Made by a program: the position numbers and the translations under genes
In this document: positions 50,335-58,701 of the stretch, piece by piece
Layout: each line of letters begins with the position of its first letter
Position numbering within the stretch: position 1 is the stretch's first letter
Notes under the pieces: generated by a model
Database searches by the model: none
The model's input: the letters and a program-made list of their open reading frames with translations, nothing else
What the model was told of the DNA's origin: nothing
Origin: Prosthecomicrobium sp. N25
GTDB taxonomy: Bacteria; Pseudomonadota; Alphaproteobacteria; Rhizobiales; Ancalomicrobiaceae
Length of the DNA stretch: 64,000 nucleotides
Assembly: GCF_037203705.1 (NCBI RefSeq)
Contig: NZ_JBBCAT010000002.1
Location: forward strand, 620,001-684,000
Direction: 5' to 3'

Positions 50335-51288
50335 ATGACCCTGCCGCGGCTCCTCCTGATGCGGCTCCTCGACCTCGTGGTCGTCCTCTTCTTCGTCAGC
50401 CTGATCGTCTTCGCGATGGTCCGGCTGATCCCGGGCGACGCGGTGGCGATCATGCTCGGGGCGAACACCGAGGTGACGCCCGAGCGGATTGCCGAGCTCC
50501 GCTCGCGCATCGGGCTCGACCTGCCGATGGCCGAGCAATATGTCCGCTGGCTCGGCAAGGCGCTTCATGGCGACTTCGGAACCTCGCTGTGGACCGGGCG
50601 GCCGGTCATCGACGAGATCGCCCTGCATGTCTGGCCGACCCTGCAGCTGACCCTGCTGTCGCTCGTGATCGGGGCCGGGCTCGCGGTGCCGACCGGGGTC
50701 CTGATGGCGCGGCTCCGGGGACGGTTCGCCGACGGGGCGCTCCGGATCGTCACGGTGGCGGGGCTGACGATCCCGTCCTTCTGGCTCGGCATCGTCATGA
50801 TCCTCGGGCTGGCGACCTTCGCGCCCTCGCTGCAGATGCTCGGCTACGTGCCCTTCTCGGAGGACCCGGTCGGCAACCTGGCGCGCCTGATCCTGCCGGC
50901 GGTCGCGCTCGGGCTGCCGATCCTCGCCAACCTGTCGAGGCTCGTGCGCTCGGCCATGCTGGACGCGCTCGGGCAGGACTACATCCGCACCGCGCGCGCC
51001 AAGGGCGCCTCGGAGGCGTCGGTGCTCTTCAAGCACGCCCTCGCCAACGCGCTCATCCCCTTCGTCACCTCGGTCGGCATCATGACCGGCTACCTGCTCG
51101 GCGGGGCGATCGTGGTCGAGCAGGTGTTCGCCATCCCGGGGCTCGGGCGGCTGATCCTGGGGGCCATCGCGGAGCGCAACTATCCGCTCCTGCAGGCGAC
51201 CATCCTGGTCGTCACCTGCGGCTTCGTGGTGGTCAACTTCGCGGTCGACCTGCTCTATCTGGCGATCGACCCGAGGGTGCGGGCATGA
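50335..51288 (+). CDS. Opp-type ABC permease (DppB-like)
   Basis: A 317-residue permease with the typical N-terminal helix and VRLIPGDAVAIMLG. The coupling loop is GQDYIRTARAKGASEASVLFKHALANALIP near residues 216-245. It overlaps the next gene by ATGA. The 63-bp gap before it contains only a weak 5-bp hairpin. Confidence 0.92.
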   Translation: MTLPRLLLMRLLDLVVVLFFVSLIVFAMVRLIPGDAVAIMLGANTEVTPERIAELRSRIGLDLPMAEQYVRWLGKALHGDFGTSLWTGRPVIDEIALHVWPTLQLTLLSLVIGAGLAVPTGVLMARLRGRFADGALRIVTVAGLTIPSFWLGIVMILGLATFAPSLQMLGYVPFSEDPVGNLARLILPAVALGLPILANLSRLVRSAMLDALGQDYIRTARAKGASEASVLFKHALANALIPFVTSVGIMTGYLLGGAIVVEQVFAIPGLGRLILGAIAERNYPLLQATILVVTCGFVVVNFAVDLLYLAIDPRVRA

Positions 51289-52109
51289 GGCGCTGGCGCG
51301 ACCACCGGCTCCTCCTCTTCGCGGCGGCGCTGGTCGCCCTGCAGGTACTCGCGGCCGTGTTCGCCGACGCGGTCGCGCCCTACGACCCGGTGCAGCAGGA
51401 CGTGCTGGCGCGCCTGAAGGGGCCGAGCGCGGCGCATTGGCTCGGGACCGACCAGTTCGGCCGGGACGTGTTCTCGCGCATCGTCCACGGCTGCCGGGCG
51501 TCGCTCGCCGTCTCGTTCGGAGCGGTCGTCGCGGCGCTCGCGGTCGGCGGCACGATCGGGCTCGTGGCGGCCTACTACCGGGGCTGGACGGACCGGATCC
51601 TGATGCGGGGCATGGACGTGCTCTTCGCCTTCCCGGTGCTGCTGCTGGCCATCGGGATCGTGGCGGTGCTCGGGCCGCGGCAGTCGACGGCGGCCGTGGC
51701 GATTGCAGTCGTGTACGTGCCGATCTTCGCGAGGCTCCTGCGCGGACCGGCGCTGGTCGTGGCGGAGAGCGACTACGTGCTCGGCGCGCGGGCGATCGGG
51801 GCCGGGGATGCGCGCATCCTGTTCCTGCATGTCCTGCCCAACCTCGCGAGCGTGGTGCTCGTGCAGACCAGCCTGCTCCTCTCCGCCGCCATCCTGGTGG
51901 AGGCGTCGCTGTCGTTCCTCGGCCTCGGCACCCAACCGCCGACGCCCTCGCTCGGGCTGATGCTGTCGGAAGGCAGGAACTTCCTGATGCTGTCGCCCTG
52001 GAGCGCGATCTTCTCGGGGCTGGCGATCCTGTTCCTCGCCTTCGGGCTGAACCTCCTCGGGGACGCGCTGCGCGACACGCTCGATCCGCGGCTGAGGGGC
52101 CTCGAGTGA
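51285..52109 (+). CDS. Opp-type ABC permease (DppC-like)
   Basis: A 274-residue permease with HWLGTDQFGRDVFSRIVHGCRASL (about 52-75), the DppC hallmark, and the coupling loop ESDYVLGARAIGAGDARILFLHVLPN. Start overlaps the DppB-like stop; end overlaps the acetyltransferase start (GTGA). Confidence 0.92.
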   Translation: MRRWRDHRLLLFAAALVALQVLAAVFADAVAPYDPVQQDVLARLKGPSAAHWLGTDQFGRDVFSRIVHGCRASLAVSFGAVVAALAVGGTIGLVAAYYRGWTDRILMRGMDVLFAFPVLLLAIGIVAVLGPRQSTAAVAIAVVYVPIFARLLRGPALVVAESDYVLGARAIGAGDARILFLHVLPNLASVVLVQTSLLLSAAILVEASLSFLGLGTQPPTPSLGLMLSEGRNFLMLSPWSAIFSGLAILFLAFGLNLLGDALRDTLDPRLRGLE

Positions 52110-52570
52110 GGGTCCGGCCCGCCCGGGCGGACGACGTCCCGGCGCTCGCGGCGATCGCCGAGGCGGCCTACGGGGAGGCCTTCGCGGGGATCCTGGAACC
52201 GGAGACGCTCGCCGGCTACGACCGCGCCTTCTTCGAGGGGCGGTTCGCGGCGGGCCTGGCGAGCCTCACGGTGGCGGAGGCCGGAGGGACCGTGACGGGC
52301 TTCGCCAAGACCACGGCCGGGCATCTCGACATGCTGTTCGTGGCGCCGGGCCTGCAGGGTACGGGGGCCGGGTCGGCCCTGCTCGCCGACGCGGAGGCGC
52401 GGGGCGTCGGCACGCTCGATTGCTTCCGGGACAATCTCCCGGCCCGGCGCTTCTACGAGCGGCGCGGGTGGCGGCTCGCGCGGAGCTACGAGCGGGAGTT
52501 CGCCGGGCGGTCGCGCGCTTTCGTGTTCTACGAGAAGGGCCGGCCGACGCCGTCCCGGGCGGAGGCGTGA
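52106..52570 (+). CDS. GNAT-family N-acetyltransferase
   Basis: A 154-residue GNAT protein, GTG start at 52106 overlapping the permease stop. The acetyl-CoA site is MLFVAPGLQGTGAGSALLADAEARG near 76-100 (Q-x-x-G-x-G/A), followed by the CFRDNLPARRFYERRGWRL motif. Being coupled to the importer suggests it acetylates an imported amino sugar or peptide amine, or detoxifies it. Its last 43 bp overlap the 3' end of nagA on the other strand. Confidence 0.85.
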   Translation: MRVRPARADDVPALAAIAEAAYGEAFAGILEPETLAGYDRAFFEGRFAAGLASLTVAEAGGTVTGFAKTTAGHLDMLFVAPGLQGTGAGSALLADAEARGVGTLDCFRDNLPARRFYERRGWRLARSYEREFAGRSRAFVFYEKGRPTPSRAEA

Positions 52571-53694
52571 TCGCCGCCGATCCAGGTGCCGAGCGGCTTC
52601 AGGTCGGCGTCCAGGGCGACGAGGTCGGCCGCCGCCCCGGCGGCGATCCGGCCGTGGGTGTCGGCGAGGCCGAGGAAATGGGCCGGGGTGCGGCTCGCCA
52701 TGGCGAGGGCCTGCGGCAGGCTCGCGTCCATCATGGCGACGGCGTTGCGGACGGCCTCGTCCATGCCCAGGTGGGCGCCCGCCAGGGTGCCGTCCGCGGT
52801 GGTCAGCCGGCCCTGCTCCAGGCGCACCTCGCGGCCCATCAGATCGAACCGGTCGGTGGCGGCGCCGACCGACGACATGGCGTCGGTGATCAGCATCAGC
52901 CGCTCGGGGCCGATGGCGCGGAAGGCGGCGCGCAGGTTCATCGGGTGCACGTGCAGGCCGTCGGCGATGAGGCTGACGAAGAGGCGGTCGGTCGCCATGG
53001 CGGCGCCGACCACGCCCGGGGCCCGGCCCTGCATCTGCGACTGGGCGTTGAAGAGGTGGGTGACCGCCGTCGCGCCGTCGCGGACCGCGGCTTCGACCTC
53101 CTCGGCGCTCGCCTCGGAATGGCCGATCGAGACGCGGAGGCCGGCGGCGGCCAGGTCGCGGACGAACCCGTCGGGCATGCGCTCGGGGGCCAGCGTGATC
53201 ATCGACCGGCCGGCGCGGGCGAGGGTCCGGAGGGCCTCGATGTCGCTGGGATCGGGGACGCGGATGAAGTCCGCCCGGTGCACGCCCTTGCGGACGGGGT
53301 TGATGAAGGGGCCCTCGGCGTGCAGGCCGAGCACGCCCGGAACGGCCGCGATCGCGCCGGCCGCGGCGAGGCAGGCGGAGAGGACCTCCGGTCGGTCGGT
53401 GATGAGGGTGGGCAGGCAGCCGGTGGTGCCGTGGCGGCGGTGCGCGGCCACGATCGCGGCGGCGCCGGCCGGGCCCGGGTCGTCGTTCAGGAGCACGCCG
53501 CCGCCGCCGTTCACCTGCACGTCGATGAAGCCGGGGGCGAGGATCGCGCCGGCGGGGAGGTCCGTCAGCACGGCGCCGGGCGGCGCGTCGCCGGCCGGGC
53601 CGACATGCACCACGCGGCGGCCCTCGACGATCACCATGCGGTCCCTGGCGAGCCTGTCGCCGTCGAACAGGAGAGGGGTGCGGATCGCTTCCAA
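52528..53694 (-). CDS. nagA: N-acetylglucosamine-6-phosphate deacetylase
   Basis: A 388-residue amidohydrolase that removes the acetyl group from GlcNAc-6-P. I chose the TTG at 53694 (GGGCAGG upstream) because the ATG 18 codons later would remove the first beta-strand. Metal and catalytic motifs: PGFIDVQVNGGGG, GLHAEGPFINP, IGHSEAS, VTHLFNAQ and ITDAMSSVG with the catalytic Asp. Full length for the family. It is divergent from the murA-like gene, with motif S3 between. Confidence 0.93.
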   Translation of the reverse strand: MEAIRTPLLFDGDRLARDRMVIVEGRRVVHVGPAGDAPPGAVLTDLPAGAILAPGFIDVQVNGGGGVLLNDDPGPAGAAAIVAAHRRHGTTGCLPTLITDRPEVLSACLAAAGAIAAVPGVLGLHAEGPFINPVRKGVHRADFIRVPDPSDIEALRTLARAGRSMITLAPERMPDGFVRDLAAAGLRVSIGHSEASAEEVEAAVRDGATAVTHLFNAQSQMQGRAPGVVGAAMATDRLFVSLIADGLHVHPMNLRAAFRAIGPERLMLITDAMSSVGAATDRFDLMGREVRLEQGRLTTADGTLAGAHLGMDEAVRNAVAMMDASLPQALAMASRTPAHFLGLADTHGRIAAGAAADLVALDADLKPLGTWIGGDHASARDGVGRPFS

Positions 53695-53716
53695 GGGCCT
53701 GCCCGTCGTTTTCGCG

Positions 53717-53750
53717 TTGGCTTCGTGCGATAATACCAGTATAGCACCAG
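53717..53750. promoter_or_regulatory. Promoter of the murA-like gene with operator-like motif S3
   Basis: Plus strand TTGGCT (53717-53722) and TATAGC (53740-53745) are 17 bp apart. Motif S3 (53730-53750: ATAATACCAG, then TATAGCACCAG) covers the spacer's end and the -10. It contains ACCAG twice in the same orientation, 11 bp apart. It also sits 36 bp upstream of the nagA start on the other strand. Confidence 0.65.
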
Positions 53751-53793
53751 TCGAGAGGCGACAAGCCGCGCCGGGCGCGGCGGGAGGGCTCCC

Positions 53794-55059
53794 ATGGAAC
53801 GGCTCGTCATCGAGGGCGGGCACCGGCTGGAAGGCACGGTGCCGATCTGCGGGGCCAAGAACGCGGCCCTGCCCCAGATCGCCGCGGCGCTCCTGTCGGA
53901 CGAGCCGCTGACGCTGACGAACGTCCCGGACCTGGCCGATATCCGCTCCATGCTCACCCTCATGGAGCACTACGGCGTCACGGTGGCGGGCCCGAGCCAC
54001 GCGACGGTGACGCTCGACGCCGCAGCGGCCGCAAACCGGGAGGCGCCCTACGACGTGGTCCGGCGCATGCGGGCGACCGTCCTCGTCCTCGGCCCGCTTG
54101 TCGCCCGCTTCGGCCATGCGCGCGTGTCGCAGCCGGGCGGCTGCGCGATCGGGGCGCGGCCGGTCGACCTGCACCTCAAGGCGCTCGCCGCGCTCGGCGC
54201 GACGGTGTCGCTCGACGGCGGCACCATCGACGCGCGGGCGCCGGAGGGCGGCCTGACGGGAGCCCGGATCGTGCTCGCCTCGCCGTCCGTGGGCGCGACC
54301 GAGACGGCCCTGATGGCGGCCGTGACGGCGCGCGGCGAGACCGAGATCCTGAACGCGGCGCGGGATCCCGAGGTGTGCGACCTCGCCCAGTGCCTGATCG
54401 CCCGGGGCGCCGTCATCGAGGGGGCGGGGACGCACCGGATGCTCATCCGCGGCGTCGACCGGCTGCGGCGGGCGCGCCACGAGATCATCCCGGACCGGAT
54501 CGAGGCCGGCACCTACGCGATCGCGGCGGCGATCACGGGCGGGCACCTGGAGCTGACCGGGGCACGGCTCGAGCATCTCGCGGCGGTCGGGGCGGCGCTG
54601 GAGGCCGCGGGCGTGCGGATCTGGCCGACCGACCGGGGCCTGATGGTCGCCATGGAGGGCCGGCCGCGCGGCCTCGACATCACGACCGAGCCCTACCCGG
54701 GCTTCCCGACCGATCTGCAGGCCCAGTTCATGGCCCTGATGGCCATATCCGAGGGCGCCTCGCTGATCCGCGAGACGGTGTTTGAGAACCGGTTCATGCA
54801 CGTGCCCGAGTTGGCCCGGCTCGGGGCGGACATCAAGCTTCAGGGGACGTCGGCGCTGGTGCGCGGGGTCCCGGCGCTCAAGGGGGCACCCGTCATGGCG
54901 ACGGACCTGCGCGCCTCCGTGTGCCTGGTGCTCGCCGGCCTGGCGGCGGCGGGCGAGACCGTCGTCAACCGGGTCTACCATCTCGACCGCGGCTACGAGG
55001 CGCTCGACCGCAAGCTCGTCCGCTGCGGCGCGCGCATCCGCCGGGAGGACGTCCCGTGA
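53794..55059 (+). CDS. UDP-N-acetylglucosamine 1-carboxyvinyltransferase (MurA-type), in a salvage regulon
   Basis: A 421-residue EPSP-synthase-fold enzyme, full length for MurA, which transfers enolpyruvate from PEP to UDP-GlcNAc, the first committed step of peptidoglycan synthesis. Catalytic Lys22 (CGAKNAALP) and Cys117 ([15 protein letters not shown]) are intact, so it should be active and fosfomycin-sensitive in type. Start ATG at 53794 with GGGAGGGC upstream; its stop overlaps the kinase start (GTGA). Its location among murQ, nagA and nagB-type genes, under a shared motif, marks it as a specialised second copy rather than the housekeeping gene (inference). Confidence 0.9.
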   Translation: MERLVIEGGHRLEGTVPICGAKNAALPQIAAALLSDEPLTLTNVPDLADIRSMLTLMEHYGVTVAGPSHATVTLDAAAAANREAPYDVVRRMRATVLVLGPLVARFGHARVSQPGGCAIGARPVDLHLKALAALGATVSLDGGTIDARAPEGGLTGARIVLASPSVGATETALMAAVTARGETEILNAARDPEVCDLAQCLIARGAVIEGAGTHRMLIRGVDRLRRARHEIIPDRIEAGTYAIAAAITGGHLELTGARLEHLAAVGAALEAAGVRIWPTDRGLMVAMEGRPRGLDITTEPYPGFPTDLQAQFMALMAISEGASLIRETVFENRFMHVPELARLGADIKLQGTSALVRGVPALKGAPVMATDLRASVCLVLAGLAAAGETVVNRVYHLDRGYEALDRKLVRCGARIRREDVP

Positions 55060-55937
55060 CGGCGGGCCCGGAGCCGCTCTTCCTCGGCGTCGACGGCGGG
55101 GGTACGGGCTGCCGCGCGCGGCTGGAGGACCGGGACGGCAACGTCCTGGGGGCGGGCATGTCCGGTCCGGCGACGACCCGGCTCGGCGTCGACAAGGCGA
55201 TGGAGTCGGTGGAGACGGCCTGCCGGGCGGCCCTTTCGGAGGCGGGCCTCTCCTTCGCGACGGCGGGGCGGGTCCATTGCGGCATCGGGCTCGCCGGCAT
55301 GGGCCGCAAGGGCGCGCGCGAGGCGCTGGAGGTGCGCCCGCACCCCTACGCCTCGATCGCCTTCGCGACCGACGGGCTCGTCGCCTGCATCGGGGCCCAT
55401 TCGGGCGAAGACGGCGGCATCGTCATCGTCGGCACGGGCAGCTTCGGACTGGCGCGGGTCGGCGGAGAGGAGATCCGGGTCGGCGGCTACGGCTTCCCGA
55501 TCTCGGACGAGGGGTCGGGGGCCGATCTCGGCCTGGCGGCGATCCGGCTGGCGCTGCGGGCCTATGACGGCCGGATCGCCCGCTCGGCGCTGCTCGGCGA
55601 CGTTCTCGCGCGCTTCCACGACGACCCGACCGAGGCCATCGCCTGGATGGATCGCGCGAGCGCCACCGACTACGCCACCTTCGCGCCGCTCGTCATGCGG
55701 CATGCCGACAACGGCGACCCTTGCGGACGGCGCATCGTGCAGAGCGCGGCGGAGCAGATCGACGGGCTGGTGCGGGCGCTGGTCGAGCGCGGGGCGCCGC
55801 GGATCGCCCTCATCGGAGGCCTGTCGAGCGCGATCGAGCCTTGGCTCGCCCCGGACGTGCGCCGGCGGCTGAAACCGATCGACGGCGACGCGGTTTCGGG
55901 GGCGATCCGCCTCGCCCGGGAGGCGGCCGGCGTGTGA
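55056..55937 (+). CDS. BadF/BadG-type N-acetylhexosamine kinase
   Basis: A 293-residue ASKHA-fold kinase, GTG start overlapping the murA-like stop. Phosphate-1 motif GVDGGGTGCRARL near 11-23 and the second phosphate region IVIVGTGSFGLARVGG near 122-137. ISDEGSGADLGLAAIRLALR fits bacterial GlcNAc kinases. Most likely phosphorylates GlcNAc, but MurNAc (which murQ needs as the 6-phosphate) is an equally useful substrate here. It differs clearly from the kinase at 40048-40959. Confidence 0.86.
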   Translation: MTAGPEPLFLGVDGGGTGCRARLEDRDGNVLGAGMSGPATTRLGVDKAMESVETACRAALSEAGLSFATAGRVHCGIGLAGMGRKGAREALEVRPHPYASIAFATDGLVACIGAHSGEDGGIVIVGTGSFGLARVGGEEIRVGGYGFPISDEGSGADLGLAAIRLALRAYDGRIARSALLGDVLARFHDDPTEAIAWMDRASATDYATFAPLVMRHADNGDPCGRRIVQSAAEQIDGLVRALVERGAPRIALIGGLSSAIEPWLAPDVRRRLKPIDGDAVSGAIRLAREAAGV

Positions 55938-55943
55938 GTCGGC

Positions 55944-55992
55944 TTGTGGGCACGCGCCCCCTGACCCTAAACTGGAATTGAACCGGTCTTAT
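55944..55992 (+). promoter_or_regulatory. Candidate murQ promoter and operator-like motif S4
   Basis: TTGTGG (55944-55949) and TAAACT (55968-55973) are 18 bp apart in the 82-bp gap before murQ. Motif S4 lies at 55972-55992, inverted relative to S1 and S3 (minus strand ATAAGACCGG, then TTCAATTCCAG), and covers the presumed transcription start. Confidence 0.5.
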
Positions 55993-56019
55993 CCACTTGC
56001 GTCGACCGAGGATCCGAGA

Positions 56020-56922
56020 ATGCCCACCGAAGACGTCAGCGCCCGTTTCGTCGACCTGGACGGCTGGCCCACCCGGGATGCCGTGGAGGCGATGTACGAG
56101 GGGCAGCTCTCGGCCGTCGCGGCCGTCCGGCCGGCGCTGGGGGTGATCGCGGCGGCCGTCGATGCCGCCGCCGAGGCGCTCGGCCGGGGCGGACGCCTCG
56201 TCTATGCCGGGGCGGGCACCTCGGGGCGAGTCGGCGTGCAGGACGGCGCCGAACTGCCGCCCACCTTCGATTGGCCCTACGAACGCCTGGTCTTCGCCAT
56301 GGCGGGCGGCCAGGGGGCCCTGGTGCGCAGCGCGGAAGGCGCGGAGGACGACGAGACGGAGGGCCGGCGCGCCATCGACGCGGCCGGGATCGGCCCGGAC
56401 GACGTCGTCATCGGCATCGCGGCGAGCGGCACGACCCCCTACACGGTGGCGGCCGTCCGGCGGGCGGCGGAGCGGGGCGCGGTGACGATCGGCATCGCCA
56501 ACAACGAGGGGGCGCCCCTGCTCGGCGCGGCGCGCTTCCCCGTGCTGGCGGAGACCGGTGCGGAGGTGGTGGCAGGCTCGACGCGCATGAAGGCCGGCAC
56601 GGCCCAGAAGGTAGTGCTGAACCTCCTGTCGACCGCCATCATGGTGCGGCTCGGCCGCGTGCACGGCGGCATGATGGTCCACATGCACGCGTCGAACGCC
56701 AAGCTGCACCGGCGTGCCGCCGACATGGTTGTCCGGCTGACCGGCGTCGACCACACGGAGGCGACCGAGGCGCTCCGGCGCTCCAACTGGGACGTCAAGA
56801 AGGCCGTGCTGGTGCTGCACGGGCAGTCGCCGCAGGAGGCGGCCGACCTGCTGGACGGCAGCAACGGGGTGCTGCGGGCCGCGCTCGCCGCCCTCGACGA
56901 GGGGAGCGGCAGCGGATGCTGA
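56020..56922 (+). CDS. murQ: N-acetylmuramic acid 6-phosphate etherase
   Basis: A 300-residue SIS-fold lyase that splits MurNAc-6-P into GlcNAc-6-P and D-lactate. ATG at 56020 with GAGGAT upstream; a TTG at 55978 would add 14 unrelated residues. Hallmarks: YAGAGTSGRVGVQDGAELPPTF with Glu78, and GAEDD with Glu109, matching the two catalytic glutamates. MVHMHASNAKLHRRAADMV is typical. Its product goes to NagA. First gene of the murQ-regulator-deaminase operon. Confidence 0.95.
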   Translation: MPTEDVSARFVDLDGWPTRDAVEAMYEGQLSAVAAVRPALGVIAAAVDAAAEALGRGGRLVYAGAGTSGRVGVQDGAELPPTFDWPYERLVFAMAGGQGALVRSAEGAEDDETEGRRAIDAAGIGPDDVVIGIAASGTTPYTVAAVRRAAERGAVTIGIANNEGAPLLGAARFPVLAETGAEVVAGSTRMKAGTAQKVVLNLLSTAIMVRLGRVHGGMMVHMHASNAKLHRRAADMVVRLTGVDHTEATEALRRSNWDVKKAVLVLHGQSPQEAADLLDGSNGVLRAALAALDEGSGSGC

Positions 56923-57680
56923 CGACGGGCCGGATCAGCGTCGACGCGCGCAGCCCCACGCCGCTCTACCTGCAACTCGCCGAGAGCCTGCGCGGGATGA
57001 TCAGCGACGGCGCGGTGCGGGTCGGCGAGGCGCTGCCGTCCGAGCGCGAGCTGTCGGCGCTGACGGGCATCTCGCGGGTGACCGTCCGCAAGGCGATCGA
57101 CACGCTCCTGCGCGAGGGCCTGCTGTCCCGCCGGCCGGGATCCGGCACCTACGTGTCGACGCGCATCGAGCAGCCGGCCTCGCTGCTCGCCGGGTTCACG
57201 GCGGACATGCGGACGCGCGGAAGCCGGCCAGGGTCGGTCTGGATCGAGAAGGTCGTCGGGCCGCCGACGCCCGAGGAGGCCATGATGCTGGCGGTCGGGC
57301 CGGGCGCGCCCGTGGTCCGGCTGGCGCGGGTGCGCACGGCGGACGACGAGCCGCTGGCGATCGAGCGGGCCGTCGTGCCCGCGGCGCTCCTGCCGGGGGT
57401 CGAGGAGATCGGCGAATCGCTCTACGAGGCGCTCGGGCGGCGCGGCAACCGGCCGGTCCGGGGCCTGCAGCGGCTGCAGTCTTCGCTGGCGACCTCCGCG
57501 GAGGCCCAGCTCCTGAACGTGCCGGTCGGGGCCGCGATCCTGCGCATCGAGCGGCGGAGCTTCCTGGCGAGCGGCGCCCCGGTCGAGTTCACGCGATCGG
57601 CCTACCGGGGCGACCGCTACGACTTCGTCACCGAGGTGCGCGAGCCGCCGATGCGCGGGGGCGAGGAGGGCGGCCGATGA
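56916..57680 (+). CDS. GntR-family regulator (HutC/UTRA type), probable NagR/DasR-like regulator
   Basis: A 254-residue regulator overlapping murQ by 7 bp. The winged helix is near 16-78 (LYLQLAESLRGMISDGAVRVGEALPSERELSALTGISRVTVRKAIDTLLREGLL), then a UTRA effector domain (LARVRTADDEPLAIERAVVPAALLP; FTRSAYRGDRYDF). NagR, YvoA and DasR of this group sense GlcN-6-P or GlcNAc-6-P. Because it is the only regulator inside the block, it is the main candidate for binding the four 21-bp motifs. Confidence 0.9.
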   Translation: MLTTGRISVDARSPTPLYLQLAESLRGMISDGAVRVGEALPSERELSALTGISRVTVRKAIDTLLREGLLSRRPGSGTYVSTRIEQPASLLAGFTADMRTRGSRPGSVWIEKVVGPPTPEEAMMLAVGPGAPVVRLARVRTADDEPLAIERAVVPAALLPGVEEIGESLYEALGRRGNRPVRGLQRLQSSLATSAEAQLLNVPVGAAILRIERRSFLASGAPVEFTRSAYRGDRYDFVTEVREPPMRGGEEGGR

Positions 57681-58693
57681 GCGCGACCAGCCAGATGGCC
57701 CGCGAGATCGCCGAGATCCCGAACGCGGCGCGGCGGCTGCTCGCCCAGGAGGACGCGCTCTCCGCCGCCGCATCGGCGATCCGCGCGGCCGACCCGCCCT
57801 TCGCGGTGATCTGCGGGCGCGGGAGCTCGGGACATGCGGGCGTCCACCTGCGCTACCTGATCGAGACCCATCTCGGCATCGCGGTGTCGGCGGCGGCGCC
57901 CTCGGTGGTGACGAGCTACCGGCGGCCGTCGGCGCTCGCCGGCGCGCTGTTCGTGGTGATCTCGCAGTCGGGCGGCAGCCCGGACCTGGTCGCGGCCACC
58001 CGGGCCGCGGAGGCGGCCGGCGCGCTGACGCTCGCCCTCGTCAACGAGACGGCCTCGCCGGTCGCCGCGGCGGCGGGCCTCGTCGTGCCGCTGGCGGCGG
58101 GGCCGGAGCTTTCGGTGGCGGCGACCAAGTCGGTGGTCGTCTCCATGCTGGCGGGCGCCCGCCTGATCGCCGAGGCGGCGGACGACCGCGACCTCCTGGC
58201 CGCCTGCGCGGCGGCGCCCGACCGCTTCGCGGCGGCGCTCGGGCTCGACTGGTCGGCCTGGGGGGCGCAACTCGCGACGGCGCGGGCGGCCTTCGTGGCG
58301 GCGCGCGGCTACGGCTTCGGGCCGGCCCGCGAACTCGCCCTGAAGATTTCGGAGACGGTGCGGCTGCCGGCGCTCGGCTACAGCGCCGCGGAGCTGCGGC
58401 ACGGGCCGCGGGCGGCCATCGCGGCGGACACGCCCGTGCTGGCGTTGCGCCAGGACGACGCCACGGCGGCGACGGTCGACGGGCTCGCCGCCGACCTCGC
58501 CGCCGAGGGCGAGCCGATCCTGGTCGCCGGCGGTCCCCGGTCCACGCTGCCGTGGATCGGCGACGCGCACCCGGTGCTCGACCCGGTCGCCATGCTGGGG
58601 CCCGCCTATGCGGCGATCGAGGCGGCGACCCGGGCCAAGGGCTTCGACCCGGATCGCCCGCCCTTCCTGCAGAAGGTCACGAAGACCCTCTGA
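57677..58693 (+). CDS. SIS-domain glucosamine-6-phosphate deaminase/isomerase (NagB-II type)
   Basis: A 338-residue protein with two SIS domains. CGRGSSGHAG near 46-55, ISQSGGSPDLVAATRAAEAAGA near 94-115 and the second domain ISETVRLPALGYSAAELRHGPRAAI near 216-240 are typical of the GlmS-derived deaminase that lacks glutaminase. It converts GlcN-6-P, the NagA product, to fructose-6-P and ammonia. Overlaps the GntR gene by 4 bp. Last gene of the block. Confidence 0.9.
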   Translation: MSATSQMAREIAEIPNAARRLLAQEDALSAAASAIRAADPPFAVICGRGSSGHAGVHLRYLIETHLGIAVSAAAPSVVTSYRRPSALAGALFVVISQSGGSPDLVAATRAAEAAGALTLALVNETASPVAAAAGLVVPLAAGPELSVAATKSVVVSMLAGARLIAEAADDRDLLAACAAAPDRFAAALGLDWSAWGAQLATARAAFVAARGYGFGPARELALKISETVRLPALGYSAAELRHGPRAAIAADTPVLALRQDDATAATVDGLAADLAAEGEPILVAGGPRSTLPWIGDAHPVLDPVAMLGPAYAAIEAATRAKGFDPDRPPFLQKVTKTL

Positions 58694-58701
58694 GGGCCCC
58701 G

